A DNA stretch of 64,000 nucleotides, taken from the NCBI GenBank assembly GCA_039185015.1, contig JBCDAU010000002.1, positions 1 through 64,000 on the forward strand. Reading direction: 5' to 3'. Origin of the DNA: JBCBSZ01 sp039185015 (GTDB lineage: Bacteria; Actinomycetota; Acidimicrobiia; Acidimicrobiales; Poriferisodalaceae). The notes beneath the pieces are model-generated. The model was given only the letters and a program-made list of their open reading frames with translations, did not search any database and was not told where the DNA came from. Each line of letters begins with the position of its first letter. Position 1 is the stretch's first letter. A program made the translations under genes and the position numbers. This document shows, piece after piece, positions 8,736-17,872 of the stretch.

Positions 8736-10517
8736 TCACCCGGCGGCGGAGAGGATGAGGTCGATCCCGGCCTCGACGGCCCGATCGGCGGCGTCGTCAC
8801 CGGCTCGGGCCAGGCGCTCGGCGGCATCGGTGTCGATCTGTCCGGGCGTTCGGGTCACGCGACCGTCGCGGAGCACGTCGCCGAGGTCGCGAAGGTCATC
8901 AGCCGTGGACTGGTACTCGAGGTACAGCGCCCCCATCCCGGCGGCGTCGGTGACCAGGGAGACCAGCTCGCCCGAGGCGGCGTCGCCGAACGACGCCAGC
9001 AGGCCCCGGCACGTCGGCGGCAGCCCGCCCAGCGCCAGCGCCGTCTCTCGCCGCCCGGCCTCGCTGCCCGGGAGCCCGCCGTGCGTGCCGCCGTCGACGA
9101 CCGTGGACCGCTGGCCCGGCACCCGGGTCTGCGGACTGGCGACCACCGGGTCCCACTGCACGGCCACGCTCGTGAGCGCGACGTCGTCGGCGACGGGCGG
9201 GAGCTCGCGGATGACGTCGGAGGTCTCGGCGAGATCGGCGACCGCGTCGGAGCCGAAGTCGGGGAGCCGGTCGCCGGTCAGGTCGTCGGCGATCCCGACC
9301 AGCTGGGCGAGGTCGGTGTCGCTCACGGAGCGGGCGAGGGACGCGAGATCCGAGCCGCGGTGCGGCGTGCCGAGGGTGACGACCCGCTGGACGCCGGTGC
9401 CCTCGCGACCGATCACCTCCCGGGTCACGACGCCACCGAGGGAGTGGGCGACGATGTCGATCGGGACGCCGGGAGCGGCCGCTCTGATGTCGGCGAGCAG
9501 CGCGTCGAGCTCGGCAGCCGACTCCCTGACGCCGACCTCGGTGTGCTCGCCGTCGTAGCCCCGCTCCTCGAGGCCGAGGGCACGCCCCGTGCCGGGCACG
9601 GCGCCGCCGTCGTAGGAGAACCGCACGACATCGCCGTCGTCGTAGCCGAGGTCGTCGGGCCCGATCTCCTCGACGAGACCGTCGTCGCTGTTCGACCCCA
9701 GGCCGCCGATCACGACGAGGATCCGCCGCTCCGTGGGCGGCGGGGGCACGGCGGTGCCCGACGGCGTGCACTCCTTGCGCCACTCCTGGAAGACCTCGAC
9801 CATGCGCCCGAGCACCTCCATCGGCGACCACTGCATCAACGTGTCGCCGAGGTAGCGGAGATCCGCCCACACCTCGCTCGCGAGCCGGAGGACCGCTCCG
9901 GTCGCCTCGCTCAGCACCCCGACGCCCTCGTCCAGGACGAGCTCGCCGAGATCGACGGCGTCGCCGCCTCGGTCGACGAGCCACCCGAGCGCCCCGCTGC
10001 CCGGAAGGCCGCCGCCGGAGCGCCACTCGAGGACGCCGGGCGGCAGCGGTCGGTCGATCGGGTCAGCGATCAGGTAGACCCGTCGGAGGCCGCTCAGCAG
10101 CTCGGCCGGATCGAGGTACGCCGAGCCCGCTCGAACACCGAAGTGCAGCTCGGCCGCAGCCACCCCGATGCGCTCGCCCTGGACCACCCGGGTGCCCCGG
10201 GCCGTGCGGAGCTCACCGAGATCCGAGTAGGTGGTGCGCAGACCGTCGGCGTGGTCGATCGACACGACGAGGCGACCCCCCACCTGACCGGCGAACGCCA
10301 CCACGCCGTCGCCGGCGGCGTGGACCGGTTGGCCGGCGCGGGTGCCGTAGGTGAGACCGCGGTTGCCGGAGCCGTAGCGGTGGGCTGGGGGGCGGAACTC
10401 GTCGATGACCGGTGCGTTGACGGGCGGCGCGTACTCCACCGCGCTGACGGCCGAGACCGGGACGGTGCAGGTGGCCGAGATGCAGACCAGCAGGGCGACG
10501 CAGACGAGCGCACGCAT
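8736..10517 (-). CDS. Degenerate M23 domain fused to lipase-like alpha/beta hydrolase, secreted
   Basis: The 593-residue product starts with a signal-peptide-like stretch (residues 1-26). Residues 45-143 match the LytM/M23 domain (AGQPVHAAGDGVVAFAG, VSIDHADG, LHFGVR). The zinc ligands are missing: the usual HxGxD is NRGLT at 52-56, and the usual HxH is ELH at 123-125. Residues 265-490 form an alpha/beta hydrolase with nucleophile motif AHSLGG (Ser359) and possible acid and base at Asp456 and His479. An M23 gene beside rpsB and whiG is conserved in actinobacteria, but I know of no standard fusion to a lipase. It probably acts outside the membrane. The ATG has a GGGAG site 6 bases upstream. Confidence 0.8.
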   Translation of the reverse strand: MRALVCVALLVCISATCTVPVSAVSAVEYAPPVNAPVIDEFRPPAHRYGSGNRGLTYGTRAGQPVHAAGDGVVAFAGQVGGRLVVSIDHADGLRTTYSDLGELRTARGTRVVQGERIGVAAAELHFGVRAGSAYLDPAELLSGLRRVYLIADPIDRPLPPGVLEWRSGGGLPGSGALGWLVDRGGDAVDLGELVLDEGVGVLSEATGAVLRLASEVWADLRYLGDTLMQWSPMEVLGRMVEVFQEWRKECTPSGTAVPPPPTERRILVVIGGLGSNSDDGLVEEIGPDDLGYDDGDVVRFSYDGGAVPGTGRALGLEERGYDGEHTEVGVRESAAELDALLADIRAAAPGVPIDIVAHSLGGVVTREVIGREGTGVQRVVTLGTPHRGSDLASLARSVSDTDLAQLVGIADDLTGDRLPDFGSDAVADLAETSDVIRELPPVADDVALTSVAVQWDPVVASPQTRVPGQRSTVVDGGTHGGLPGSEAGRRETALALGGLPPTCRGLLASFGDAASGELVSLVTDAAGMGALYLEYQSTADDLRDLGDVLRDGRVTRTPGQIDTDAAERLARAGDDAADRAVEAGIDLILSAAG

Positions 10518-10652
10518 CGTTGCTCCCGCGGATTCGCTGGGGGAAGCGATGCGACTGCGAGCCGCACGCTAGCGGCTCACATCGAGCCGTCAACGGCCGA
10601 TCTGGGGAGTCAGGGCCGAACCGCGGCTCACGAAGGATCGGATCGAGGATCG

Positions 10653-11441
10653 GTGCGAGGAGACGTCGACATCGACGAGCTGTGGCGACGGTACGTCGAC
10701 GACCGCAGCAAGGAGGACCGGGATCGCCTGATCCTCCACTACTCCGCGCTCGTCGGCTTCGTCGCGTCGCGCGTCGCCGCCGGGCTGCCCGCGTCCGTCG
10801 AGCAGGCCGAGCTGGCGAGCAGCGGCATGTTCGGGCTGATCGACGCGATCGAGAAGTTCGAGCCCGAGCGGGGCTTCAAGTTCGAGACGTACGCCATGTC
10901 CCGCATCCGCGGTGCGATCCTCGACGAGCTCCGCAGCTACGACTGGGTGCCCCGATCGGTCAGAGCCAAGGCCCGACAGCTCGAGCAGGCCTTCACCCGC
11001 TTCGAGGCGGAGCATCACCGCGCACCGGACGACGAGGAGCTGGCCGAGCTCCTCGGACTCGATCTCGCTGCGCTGCACGCCCTGATGACGCAGGTGTCCA
11101 TGACCGGGCTGATCGCCCTGGACGAGATCGTCGGCAACGACAGCGACGAGTCGACGACGCTCGGCGACGTGCTGCCGACCGAGCTCGCCGGGCCGAGTGA
11201 CGTGCTCGCCGTCGAGGAGATGCGCTTCCGCATGGCGCAGGAGATCGACGAGCTCCCCGAGCGGGAGAAGCTCGTCCTGGCGCTCTACTACTACGAGGGC
11301 CTGACGCTGAACGAGATCGGCGGCGTGATCGGGGTGACCGAGAGCCGGGTGTGCCAGATCCACACCAAGGCGGTCATGCACCTCCGGACGCGGCTGGAGG
11401 CCTCCGAGCGAGAGGGCGCGCTCCCCCGCAAGGGCGAGTGA
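10653..11441 (+). CDS. whiG: RNA polymerase sigma factor, WhiG/FliA type
   Basis: This 262-residue sigma-70 family protein contains region 2 (LWRRYVDDRS, FGLIDAIEKFEPERGFKF), region 3 with RIRGAILDELRSYDWVPRSVR, and region 4 with ELPEREKLVLALYYYEGLTLNEIG. The RGAILDELRSxDWVPRSVR string is typical of the FliA/WhiG class. The frame runs open for 1.5 kb upstream, but the GTG at 10653 with GAGGA just before it matches the family start. It is divergent from the M23-lipase gene beside rpsB, as whiG is linked to that region in Streptomyces. No flagellar genes are present here, so a developmental or stress role is more likely. Confidence 0.9.
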   Translation: MRGDVDIDELWRRYVDDRSKEDRDRLILHYSALVGFVASRVAAGLPASVEQAELASSGMFGLIDAIEKFEPERGFKFETYAMSRIRGAILDELRSYDWVPRSVRAKARQLEQAFTRFEAEHHRAPDDEELAELLGLDLAALHALMTQVSMTGLIALDEIVGNDSDESTTLGDVLPTELAGPSDVLAVEEMRFRMAQEIDELPEREKLVLALYYYEGLTLNEIGGVIGVTESRVCQIHTKAVMHLRTRLEASEREGALPRKGE

Positions 11442-11489
11442 CCGCCTCGGGGAGCGACCTGCTCGCCCGATGACGACGACGGTCGGATC

Positions 11490-11495
11490 TACCCT
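11490..11495 (+). promoter_or_regulatory. -10 element, leaderless, for PLP enzyme gene
   Basis: TACCCT ends 6 bases before the ATG at 11502, so transcription probably begins at or next to the start codon. Confidence 0.6.
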
Positions 11496-11501
11496 CACCG
11501 G

Positions 11502-12488
11502 ATGACTCCGACCGACCGGCTGCTCGCGCTCCCCCGCACCGGGCTCGTCACGCCCACGCCGCTCCAACGGCTCGATCGGTTCGGCGCCCTGCTCGGCGCG
11601 GAGATCTGGTGCAAGCGGGACGACATCGGGCCGGTCGCGCTCGCCGGCAACAAGATCCGCAAGTTCGACCTCGTCCTCGCCGAGGCGATCGCACAGGGAT
11701 GCGACACGCTGGTCACCACCGGCGCCGCCCAGTCGAACTCGGCCCGCGCCGGTGCCTCCGCCGCAGCGGCGACCGGCCTGGCGTCGATGCTGATCCTGTC
11801 CGGCGCGGAGCCGGCCGCCCCGACGGCCAACCTGCTGCTCGACCGTCTCGTCGGTGCCGAGGTCCGCTTCGCCGGCGAGGTGGGCTGGGCCGAGCTCAAC
11901 GCCCTCGTCGACGACGCCGTCGCCGAGGTCGCCGCCAGGGGTCGGCGGGCCTACGCCGCCCCCGTCGGGTGCTCGTCACCGCTGGGTTCGTTGGGGTTCG
12001 CGCTCGCGTTCCTCGAGCTCGAGGGCCAGCTCCGGGAGGCCGATGTCGAGCCGTCGGCGATCGTCCACACCTCGACGTCGGGCGGCACCCACGCCGGGCT
12101 GCTCGTCGGGCGGGCCCTGGTCGGCAGCGATGTCCCGATCGTCGGCATCGACGCCGGCTTCGGGCATCCCGACCCCAACGGTGTCCTGGACCGCTTGGCC
12201 CGGCGTGCCGCTGACCTGATCGACCTCGACCTGGACGAGCCCGGGGCGGACCTCCGCGACGACTGGATCGGCGACGGCTACGGCATCCCCTCACCCGCCG
12301 GCGGCGAGGCGATCGATCTGCTCGCCCGCTCCGAGGCGATCGTCACGGACCCGGTGTACTCCGGCAAGGGCCTCGCCGGCCTCGTCGACCTCATCCGCAG
12401 CGGAGCGATCGACGGTCCGGTCGTGTTCTGGCACACGGGCGGGTTCCACGCCTGGTTCGACCCGACGATCGCCACCGCGCAGTTCTGA
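11502..12488 (+). CDS. PLP-dependent enzyme, D-cysteine desulfhydrase / ACC deaminase family
   Basis: This 328-residue protein is a fold-type II PLP enzyme. LAGNKIRKFD near residue 50 holds the PLP lysine, and TTGAAQSNSARAGASAAAATGL is the phosphate-side loop. Family members remove sulfide and ammonia from D-cysteine or open the ACC ring. Here the usual QSNH or QSNQ is QSNS, so the substrate is uncertain. The C-terminal YSGKGLAGLVDLI and WHTGG segments fit D-cysteine desulfhydrase. It appears to be transcribed alone from a leaderless promoter. The repeat element described at 12489 follows its stop codon directly. Confidence 0.82.
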   Translation: MTPTDRLLALPRTGLVTPTPLQRLDRFGALLGAEIWCKRDDIGPVALAGNKIRKFDLVLAEAIAQGCDTLVTTGAAQSNSARAGASAAAATGLASMLILSGAEPAAPTANLLLDRLVGAEVRFAGEVGWAELNALVDDAVAEVAARGRRAYAAPVGCSSPLGSLGFALAFLELEGQLREADVEPSAIVHTSTSGGTHAGLLVGRALVGSDVPIVGIDAGFGHPDPNGVLDRLARRAADLIDLDLDEPGADLRDDWIGDGYGIPSPAGGEAIDLLARSEAIVTDPVYSGKGLAGLVDLIRSGAIDGPVVFWHTGGFHAWFDPTIATAQF

Positions 12489-12529
12489 TTCCCGGCGTCC
12501 TCACCCTGACGGGCTGCGGCCGGGCCGTC
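12489..12529 (-). repeat. Intergenic repeat element, copy C
   Basis: Read on the minus strand this 41-base core matches copies at 26355 and 47946: CGGCCCGGC, then GCAGCCCGTCAGGG, then GAGGAC and CCGGGA. It begins directly after the stop of the PLP enzyme gene, between two convergent genes. The GCCCGTCAGGG(C/T) part forms a small stem. The longer hairpin arm of the other copies is missing. It is probably a bidirectional terminator. Confidence 0.7.
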
Positions 12530-12564
12530 CCGACACCCAGCGTGGGTCCCGGAGCCCCGGGGGA

Positions 12565-13449
12565 TCAAGATGGCCGTTGGGGCCAGGTGATGTCGACGAC
12601 GAGGCCGTGGTGATCGCTGGCGATCACGCCGGTGCGGGACTCGTGGAACGCCAGCTGTGCGCTCAGGATCCGGCCCGCACTGCCCGCACGCTGGAACGCA
12701 TCACCGACGAACACGTAGTCGATGCGCTTGCGGTTGATGTTCATCTCGGCGGCGATCGGACTGGTCCGCCAGTCTTGGGTGTGTCCCGGGCCGTCGCCGG
12801 CCATTCGCCACGCGTCCTGGTGGAAGGTCGTCTGCCCATCGATCGGCGCCAGTGAGGCGAGGAAGCGGATCTCGTCGCTCTCGGGCTCGGCGTTGAAGTC
12901 GCCGCACAGCACGTGCGGCATGTGCTCGCGCTTGGTGCCGAACCGGAGGTCGTCTCGATCGCCTCTGGCCTCCTTGATCAGCTGGTCGATCTCCACGACC
13001 TGGAGCCGGCGGTGCAGTCCCTGCGTGGGAGCTGCGGCGAGGTGGGTCGAGAACACGTCGAGGCCGGCGGTCCGCACGTGGAACAGCTCCCACGGCACGC
13101 TCGACGCGAACCGATCGCCGTCGCTCACCACCGGGAGCCGGTGGAAGGTGTGCTCGTCGATCGGCCAGCGCGAGAGCACCGCCGAACCGAACCGCAGGGA
13201 GGGGTCCGGCCACATCGCTGGGGCGAGCGCGTCGCCGGCGAAGACCCAGTGCCATCCGAGCTCGTCGGTCTCGTCGACGATCCACTCGACCGACGGCGGG
13301 TTGTTCGCATCGGCCCAGACCTCCTGGAAACAGCACACGTCGGGCCGCAGCTCCCGGAGCCAGGCCGCGATCTCGACCCGCCGGTTCACCCAGTCGGGTT
13401 CCAGGAGCGAGCCGACGTTGAGCTGCACCACCCGCAGCGTGGAGGCCAT
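12565..13449 (-). CDS. Endonuclease/exonuclease/phosphatase family protein
   Basis: The 294-residue protein has the EEP fold motifs in order: QLNVGS near the start, CFQEVW (metal-binding glutamate), CGDFNAEPESDE, and the C-terminal SDHHGLV. Members cut phosphodiester bonds in DNA, lipids or sugar phosphates. Sequence alone does not tell the substrate. There is no signal peptide. It lies 21 bases downstream of prfC on the same strand. Confidence 0.88.
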   Translation of the reverse strand: MASTLRVVQLNVGSLLEPDWVNRRVEIAAWLRELRPDVCCFQEVWADANNPPSVEWIVDETDELGWHWVFAGDALAPAMWPDPSLRFGSAVLSRWPIDEHTFHRLPVVSDGDRFASSVPWELFHVRTAGLDVFSTHLAAAPTQGLHRRLQVVEIDQLIKEARGDRDDLRFGTKREHMPHVLCGDFNAEPESDEIRFLASLAPIDGQTTFHQDAWRMAGDGPGHTQDWRTSPIAAEMNINRKRIDYVFVGDAFQRAGSAGRILSAQLAFHESRTGVIASDHHGLVVDITWPQRPS

Positions 13450-13470
13450 GCCCCCAGCTTCGCAGGCGGA

Positions 13471-15051
13471 TCAGAGGACGACGCGCTCCAGAGTGAGCTC
13501 GGGGCGGTCGAACTCGAGGCGGTCGAGCCAATGGGAGCTCTCGAACAGCGCCAGGAGCGTGCCGTCGGCCCGGCTGGCGACCCGGACGCCTGGCAGGGCG
13601 TCGAGTTCGGGAGCGGACTCGGCGTCGGTGAGGCGAGACGCCTGATACGGGCTCGGGGCCAGTTCGACCTTGGCGCCGAACTCGTCCTCGAGTCGGCTGA
13701 GCGCGACGTCGAACTGCAGCTGACCGATCGCGCCGAGCAGCGGGATGGTGTCGAAGCCGGTGGGGTCGCGCAGCACCTGCACCACCCCCTCGACCTCGAG
13801 CTGTTCCAGTCCCTTGCGGAACTGCTTCGTGCGCGAGGCGTCGAGCGATCGGGCCACCCGGAAGAGCTCGGGAGCGAAGCGCGGGATCGGCGGGAACTCG
13901 AACGGCTTGCCGGCGTGCACGGTGTCACCCACGTGCAGCTCGGTGGCGTTGACCAGACCGATGATGTCGCCCGGGTACGCGAGATCGACCGTGGTGCGAT
14001 CGGCGCCGAAGAGCGACTGGGCGTGCTTGGTGCCGAGGTTGGAGCCGGTCCGGGCGATGCGCAGGTTCATGCCCCGCTCGAACCGCCCGGCACAGAGCCG
14101 GACGAAGGCCACCCGGTCGCGGTGGGCACGGTCCATGTTGGCCTGGACCTTGAAGACGACCCCGGCGACGTCGCCTTCGAGCGGGACGAGTGATCCGTCG
14201 GCGTCGGGACGCGAGCTGGGCGGCGGTGCGATGTCGACCATGGCGTCCAGCAGCTGCCGGACCCCGAAGTTGGTGAGCGCCGAGCCGAAGAACACCGGGC
14301 TGGTCTCGCCGGCCAGGAAGGTCTCGGGCCGGTACTCGGCCTCCATGACCTCGAGCAGCTCGAGCTCCTCGGCCGCCTGCTCCCAGACCTCGCCCTCTTC
14401 CGTCGCGGCCACGTCCGCGGCCACGATCTCCTCGTCGGCCTCGGTCGCGCCGCGGGCCGAACGGCCGTAGCGGACGAAGTCACCACTGCGCCGATCGACC
14501 ACGCCACGGAAGTCGCCACCGGGGCCGACGGGCCAGGTGACCGGCGTGGGCGTGATCTCGATCTGGCGCTCGATGTCGTCGAGCAGCTCCAGCGGCGCCA
14601 GGCCGGGACGGTCGAACTTGTTGATGAAGGTCACCAACGGCACGCCGCGCTCTCGGCAGACCTCGAACAGCTTCAGGGTCTGCGCCTCGATGCCCTTGGC
14701 GGCATCGAGCACCATGACCGCGGCGTCGGCGGCAGCGAGGACCCGGTAGGTGTCCTCGGAGAAGTCGCGGTGGCCCGGGGTGTCGAGGAGGTTGAGCACG
14801 GCCTCGCCGTGACCGAACTGGAGCGCTGTGGCGGTGATGGAGATGCCGCGCTCCTGCTCCATCGACATCCAGTCGGAGGTCACGCGACGGCGGCCGGCTC
14901 GGGCCTTGACCGCACCGGCCTCCTGGAGCGCGCCGGCGTAGAGCAGGAACTTCTCGGTCAGCGTGGTCTTGCCCGCGTCGGGGTGGCTGATGATGGCGAA
15001 CGTGCGGCGTCGGGAGGCTTCCCGTGCCACCTCGGCAGCTGCGTCGATCAT
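13471..15051 (-). CDS. prfC: Peptide chain release factor 3
   Basis: This 526-residue GTPase removes RF1/RF2 from the terminated ribosome. The G1 loop is SHPDAGKTT (residues 22-30), the switch region includes SDWMSMEQERGISITATA, G3 is LDTPGH and G4 is NKFDRPG. Domain II (GVVFKVQANMD) and domain III follow, in full family length. The frame is open ten codons upstream to a TTG, but the ATG at 15051 matches the family and has GGAG just before it. A separate RF3 is absent from many actinobacteria but clear here. Confidence 0.94.
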   Translation of the reverse strand: MIDAAAEVAREASRRRTFAIISHPDAGKTTLTEKFLLYAGALQEAGAVKARAGRRRVTSDWMSMEQERGISITATALQFGHGEAVLNLLDTPGHRDFSEDTYRVLAAADAAVMVLDAAKGIEAQTLKLFEVCRERGVPLVTFINKFDRPGLAPLELLDDIERQIEITPTPVTWPVGPGGDFRGVVDRRSGDFVRYGRSARGATEADEEIVAADVAATEEGEVWEQAAEELELLEVMEAEYRPETFLAGETSPVFFGSALTNFGVRQLLDAMVDIAPPPSSRPDADGSLVPLEGDVAGVVFKVQANMDRAHRDRVAFVRLCAGRFERGMNLRIARTGSNLGTKHAQSLFGADRTTVDLAYPGDIIGLVNATELHVGDTVHAGKPFEFPPIPRFAPELFRVARSLDASRTKQFRKGLEQLEVEGVVQVLRDPTGFDTIPLLGAIGQLQFDVALSRLEDEFGAKVELAPSPYQASRLTDAESAPELDALPGVRVASRADGTLLALFESSHWLDRLEFDRPELTLERVVL

Positions 15052-15096
15052 GGCTCCGGGCGGGGTCGAGGACCGCACCAACGATAACGGTGTCGC

Positions 15097-16272
15097 TCAC
15101 GACGGCGACTCGACCGCCGCCGCGAGCTGCCCCAGCGGGCTGACTCGCCACCAGCCGGCCTCCTGAGCAGCGAGGCCTCGCCGCTCGAGCTCGACGAGCT
15201 CGGCATGCAGGGCCCGCAGCGGCCGGCCGGTGCGCAGCGCGACCGTGTCGACCGTCGTCGGCGTCGCGTCCAGCGCTCCGAGCACCACCAGACCCGCCTC
15301 CGGGACCTCCACCCGGGCCGGATCGGCCGCCATGGACGCCGATCGGCGACGACCGCTCAGACCCAGCACGGTGAGCACGTCGTCGATGTCGCGGACCGGG
15401 ACCGCGCCGTCGACGAGCAGCCGGTTGGTACCGGCCGACGCCGGACTGGTGACCGGCCCGGGGATCGTCAGCACTGGCACGTCGCGATCGAGCGCCGAGG
15501 CGACGGTGTGCATCGAGCCACCGCCCGCGTGCGACTCGACGACGACGACCGCGTCGGCCATCCCGGCCAGGATCCGGTTGCGAGCCGGAAAGCGCCACCG
15601 CGTCGGGGCGGTACCGAGCGGATGTTCGCTCATCAGCGCTCCCCTCGCTGCGACCTGCTCCCACAGGTGGCGGTTGCGGGCGGGATACACGAGATCCAAG
15701 CCCGTCGCGACGACCCCGAGGGGTGGAGCGCCGTCGACCTCCAGCGCACCCGTGTGGGCGGCAGCGTCGATCCCGAGCGCCAGTCCGGAGGCGACGACCA
15801 CGCCGGCCTCGGCGAGATCCCGCCCGAGCGATCGGGCCACGTCGCGTCCGTAGCCGGTGCATCGCCGGGTGCCGACGATCGACACCACCGGCTCGTGCTC
15901 GGGCAGTGTGCCCTCGACGACCAGGAACGCCGGCGGTTCGGGATCATCGACGAGCCGGGCGGGGAACCCCGCGCCCGTCCGGTCGAGCACCGCACGGCCA
16001 CGATGTGCCTCCCAGACCGACGCCGGATCGACCCCCTGCGCCGCCGTGACCCACCCGGTGCGGACCGCCGTCCACTCGGCGCCGCAGCGTCGGATGACCT
16101 CGGCGTCGACCCGTCGGGCGCCGGCGACGATGTCGCTCCAGACCGATGCCGGATCCCGACCGGCAACCAGGCCGTCGAGTCGGCGGGGGCCCATCCTCGG
16201 CAGCGACGCGAGACACAGCAGCCAGGCGACCTCCGGTGGATCGTCGACACCGCACCGTCCGTCTGCGCTCAT
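15097..16272 (-). CDS. dprA: DNA-processing protein DprA
   Basis: The 391-residue protein has a helical N-terminal region (LLCLASLPRMGPRRL), then the Rossmann-like DprA core with SIVGTRRCTGYGRDVARSLG, SGLALGIDAAAHTGAL, SEHPLGT and RNRILAGMADAVVVVE, and a small winged-helix C-terminus. It loads RecA onto incoming single-stranded DNA during transformation. Its ATG overlaps the stop codon of the upstream comM by 4 bases (ATGA), so the two are translationally coupled. Confidence 0.95.
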   Translation of the reverse strand: MSADGRCGVDDPPEVAWLLCLASLPRMGPRRLDGLVAGRDPASVWSDIVAGARRVDAEVIRRCGAEWTAVRTGWVTAAQGVDPASVWEAHRGRAVLDRTGAGFPARLVDDPEPPAFLVVEGTLPEHEPVVSIVGTRRCTGYGRDVARSLGRDLAEAGVVVASGLALGIDAAAHTGALEVDGAPPLGVVATGLDLVYPARNRHLWEQVAARGALMSEHPLGTAPTRWRFPARNRILAGMADAVVVVESHAGGGSMHTVASALDRDVPVLTIPGPVTSPASAGTNRLLVDGAVPVRDIDDVLTVLGLSGRRRSASMAADPARVEVPEAGLVVLGALDATPTTVDTVALRTGRPLRALHAELVELERRGLAAQEAGWWRVSPLGQLAAAVESPS

Positions 16273-17783
16273 GCCGAGGCCTCGACCATCGAGGCGAGCT
16301 CGACCCGGAGCGCCAGGGCGCTCGCGAGGTGATCGAGCGTCAGCGGCGGCTCGTCACCGACCAGGTCCGCGAGGGTCAGTGCCACCGCTCGAACCCGTCG
16401 AGCACCCCGGGCGCTGAGCCGGCCGTCGGCGAGGGCATCGACCACCAACCGTCGGGCGGCAGCGTCGAGCGGAGCGTGCTCGTCGAGCCCCTTGTCACCG
16501 AGGTCACGGTTGGCGACGACGCCGCGCTCGGCCGCCCGACGGCGGGCCGCTGCCACCCGCGCCGCGACGGACTCGGTCGATTCCTCCGCTTCACCGCCGA
16601 GCACCGACTCGGCCGGCGGGCGGTCGACGAGGATGCGCAGATCGAAGCGGTCGAGCAACGGGCCGGACAGCCGCCGGAGGTACCTCGACCTCGCATGGGT
16701 CGAGCACCGGCATCCGGACGACCCCGTCGCTCCCCCGCACGGGCACGGGTTGGTGGCCCCGACCAGCAGGACCTGGGCAGGGAACTCCACCGATGCGCGA
16801 GCTCGGCTCACCCGGATCGCGCCCTCTTCCAGCGGTTGACGAAGCGCGTCGAGGACGCGGGCCGGGAACTCTCCCATCTCGTCGAGGAACAGCACGCCGC
16901 GATGGGCGAGGCTGACCTCCCCCGGGCGGACGTGCGCGCTGCCGCCACCCACCAGGCTGACCATCGACGCCCCGTGGTGGGGTGCCCGGAACGGCGGCGA
17001 CGACCCGCCACCGGCCGGGATGCCGAGCCCGGCCGCGCTGTGGACCTTCGCGACCTCGAGTCGCTCGACCGGCCCCAAAGGTGGCAACAGGCCCGGGAGC
17101 CGCCGGGCGAGCATCGTCTTGCCCGCGCCCGGCGGCCCGATCATCAGCAGGTGGTGGGCACCGGCGGCGGCGACCTCCAGCGCCAGACGGGCGGTCGGCT
17201 GGCCGCGCACGTCGGCCAGGTCGGGCGGGGTCGGGATCGGGGCGGCGGGGCCCGGATCGGACCCGAACGACGGCCAGTCGTGTTCTCCCCGGAGCGCCCC
17301 GGCCAGCGACGACAGCGAGGCGATCGGTCGGAGCCGACACTCACCGGCCCAGGCGGCCTCGTGGCGGGCGGCGGCCGGGACCACGACCTCATGGGAGCGC
17401 AGGACGTCGACGAGTGGCACCGTGCCCGACACCGGACGGATCGACCCGTCGAGCCCGAGCTCGCCCACGAACGCGCGGTCGGCCAGGACCTCGGGCTTCA
17501 GCTGCTCGCTGGCGACGAGCACGCCGACCGCGATGGGAAGGTCGAGCCCGGACCCGGTCTTCGGGACGCCACCCGGTGCGAGGTTGACGGTGATGCGCTG
17601 CATCGGCCACTCGAACCCGCTGGACACCAGCGCAGCACGGACGCGATCGCGCGCCTCGCGGCACGAGACGTCGGGCAGGCCGACGACGCTGAAGCACGGC
17701 AGGCCGCGGGTGACGTGGACCTCGACGGCGACCCGGTGGCCATCGACGCCGACGACGGTGGCGGAGGGAACCTCGGCCAGCAC
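16269..17783 (-). CDS. comM: ComM/YifB AAA+ helicase-like protein, Mg-chelatase family
   Basis: The 504-residue protein has an N-terminal Lon-like fold (GLPCFSVVGLPDVSCREARDRV, NLAPGGVPKTGSGLDL), an AAA+ domain with Walker A GPPGAGKTMLARRLPGLLPPL and Walker B VLFLDEMGEFP, and a C-terminal Mg-chelatase-like part with NPCPCG and the sensor region. ComM drives branch migration of incoming DNA. It forms a pair with dprA. The GTG start has GAGGAGG upstream. Confidence 0.95.
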   Translation of the reverse strand: MLAEVPSATVVGVDGHRVAVEVHVTRGLPCFSVVGLPDVSCREARDRVRAALVSSGFEWPMQRITVNLAPGGVPKTGSGLDLPIAVGVLVASEQLKPEVLADRAFVGELGLDGSIRPVSGTVPLVDVLRSHEVVVPAAARHEAAWAGECRLRPIASLSSLAGALRGEHDWPSFGSDPGPAAPIPTPPDLADVRGQPTARLALEVAAAGAHHLLMIGPPGAGKTMLARRLPGLLPPLGPVERLEVAKVHSAAGLGIPAGGGSSPPFRAPHHGASMVSLVGGGSAHVRPGEVSLAHRGVLFLDEMGEFPARVLDALRQPLEEGAIRVSRARASVEFPAQVLLVGATNPCPCGGATGSSGCRCSTHARSRYLRRLSGPLLDRFDLRILVDRPPAESVLGGEAEESTESVAARVAAARRRAAERGVVANRDLGDKGLDEHAPLDAAARRLVVDALADGRLSARGARRVRAVALTLADLVGDEPPLTLDHLASALALRVELASMVEASA

Positions 17784-17872
17784 GACCGACCTCCTCGGAG
17801 GTGGCGGGCGGACGCCAGGACGTCCACGAGGTGCCCGAACCTAGGGAGGGGGTGTCGCGGCGGACCGCCGGC

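Noticed and set aside
9081..10652. Long open frame continuous with the sigma factor gene
   Set aside because: It is antisense to the M23-lipase gene, and the sigma factor family starts at 10653 where a GAGGA site lies.
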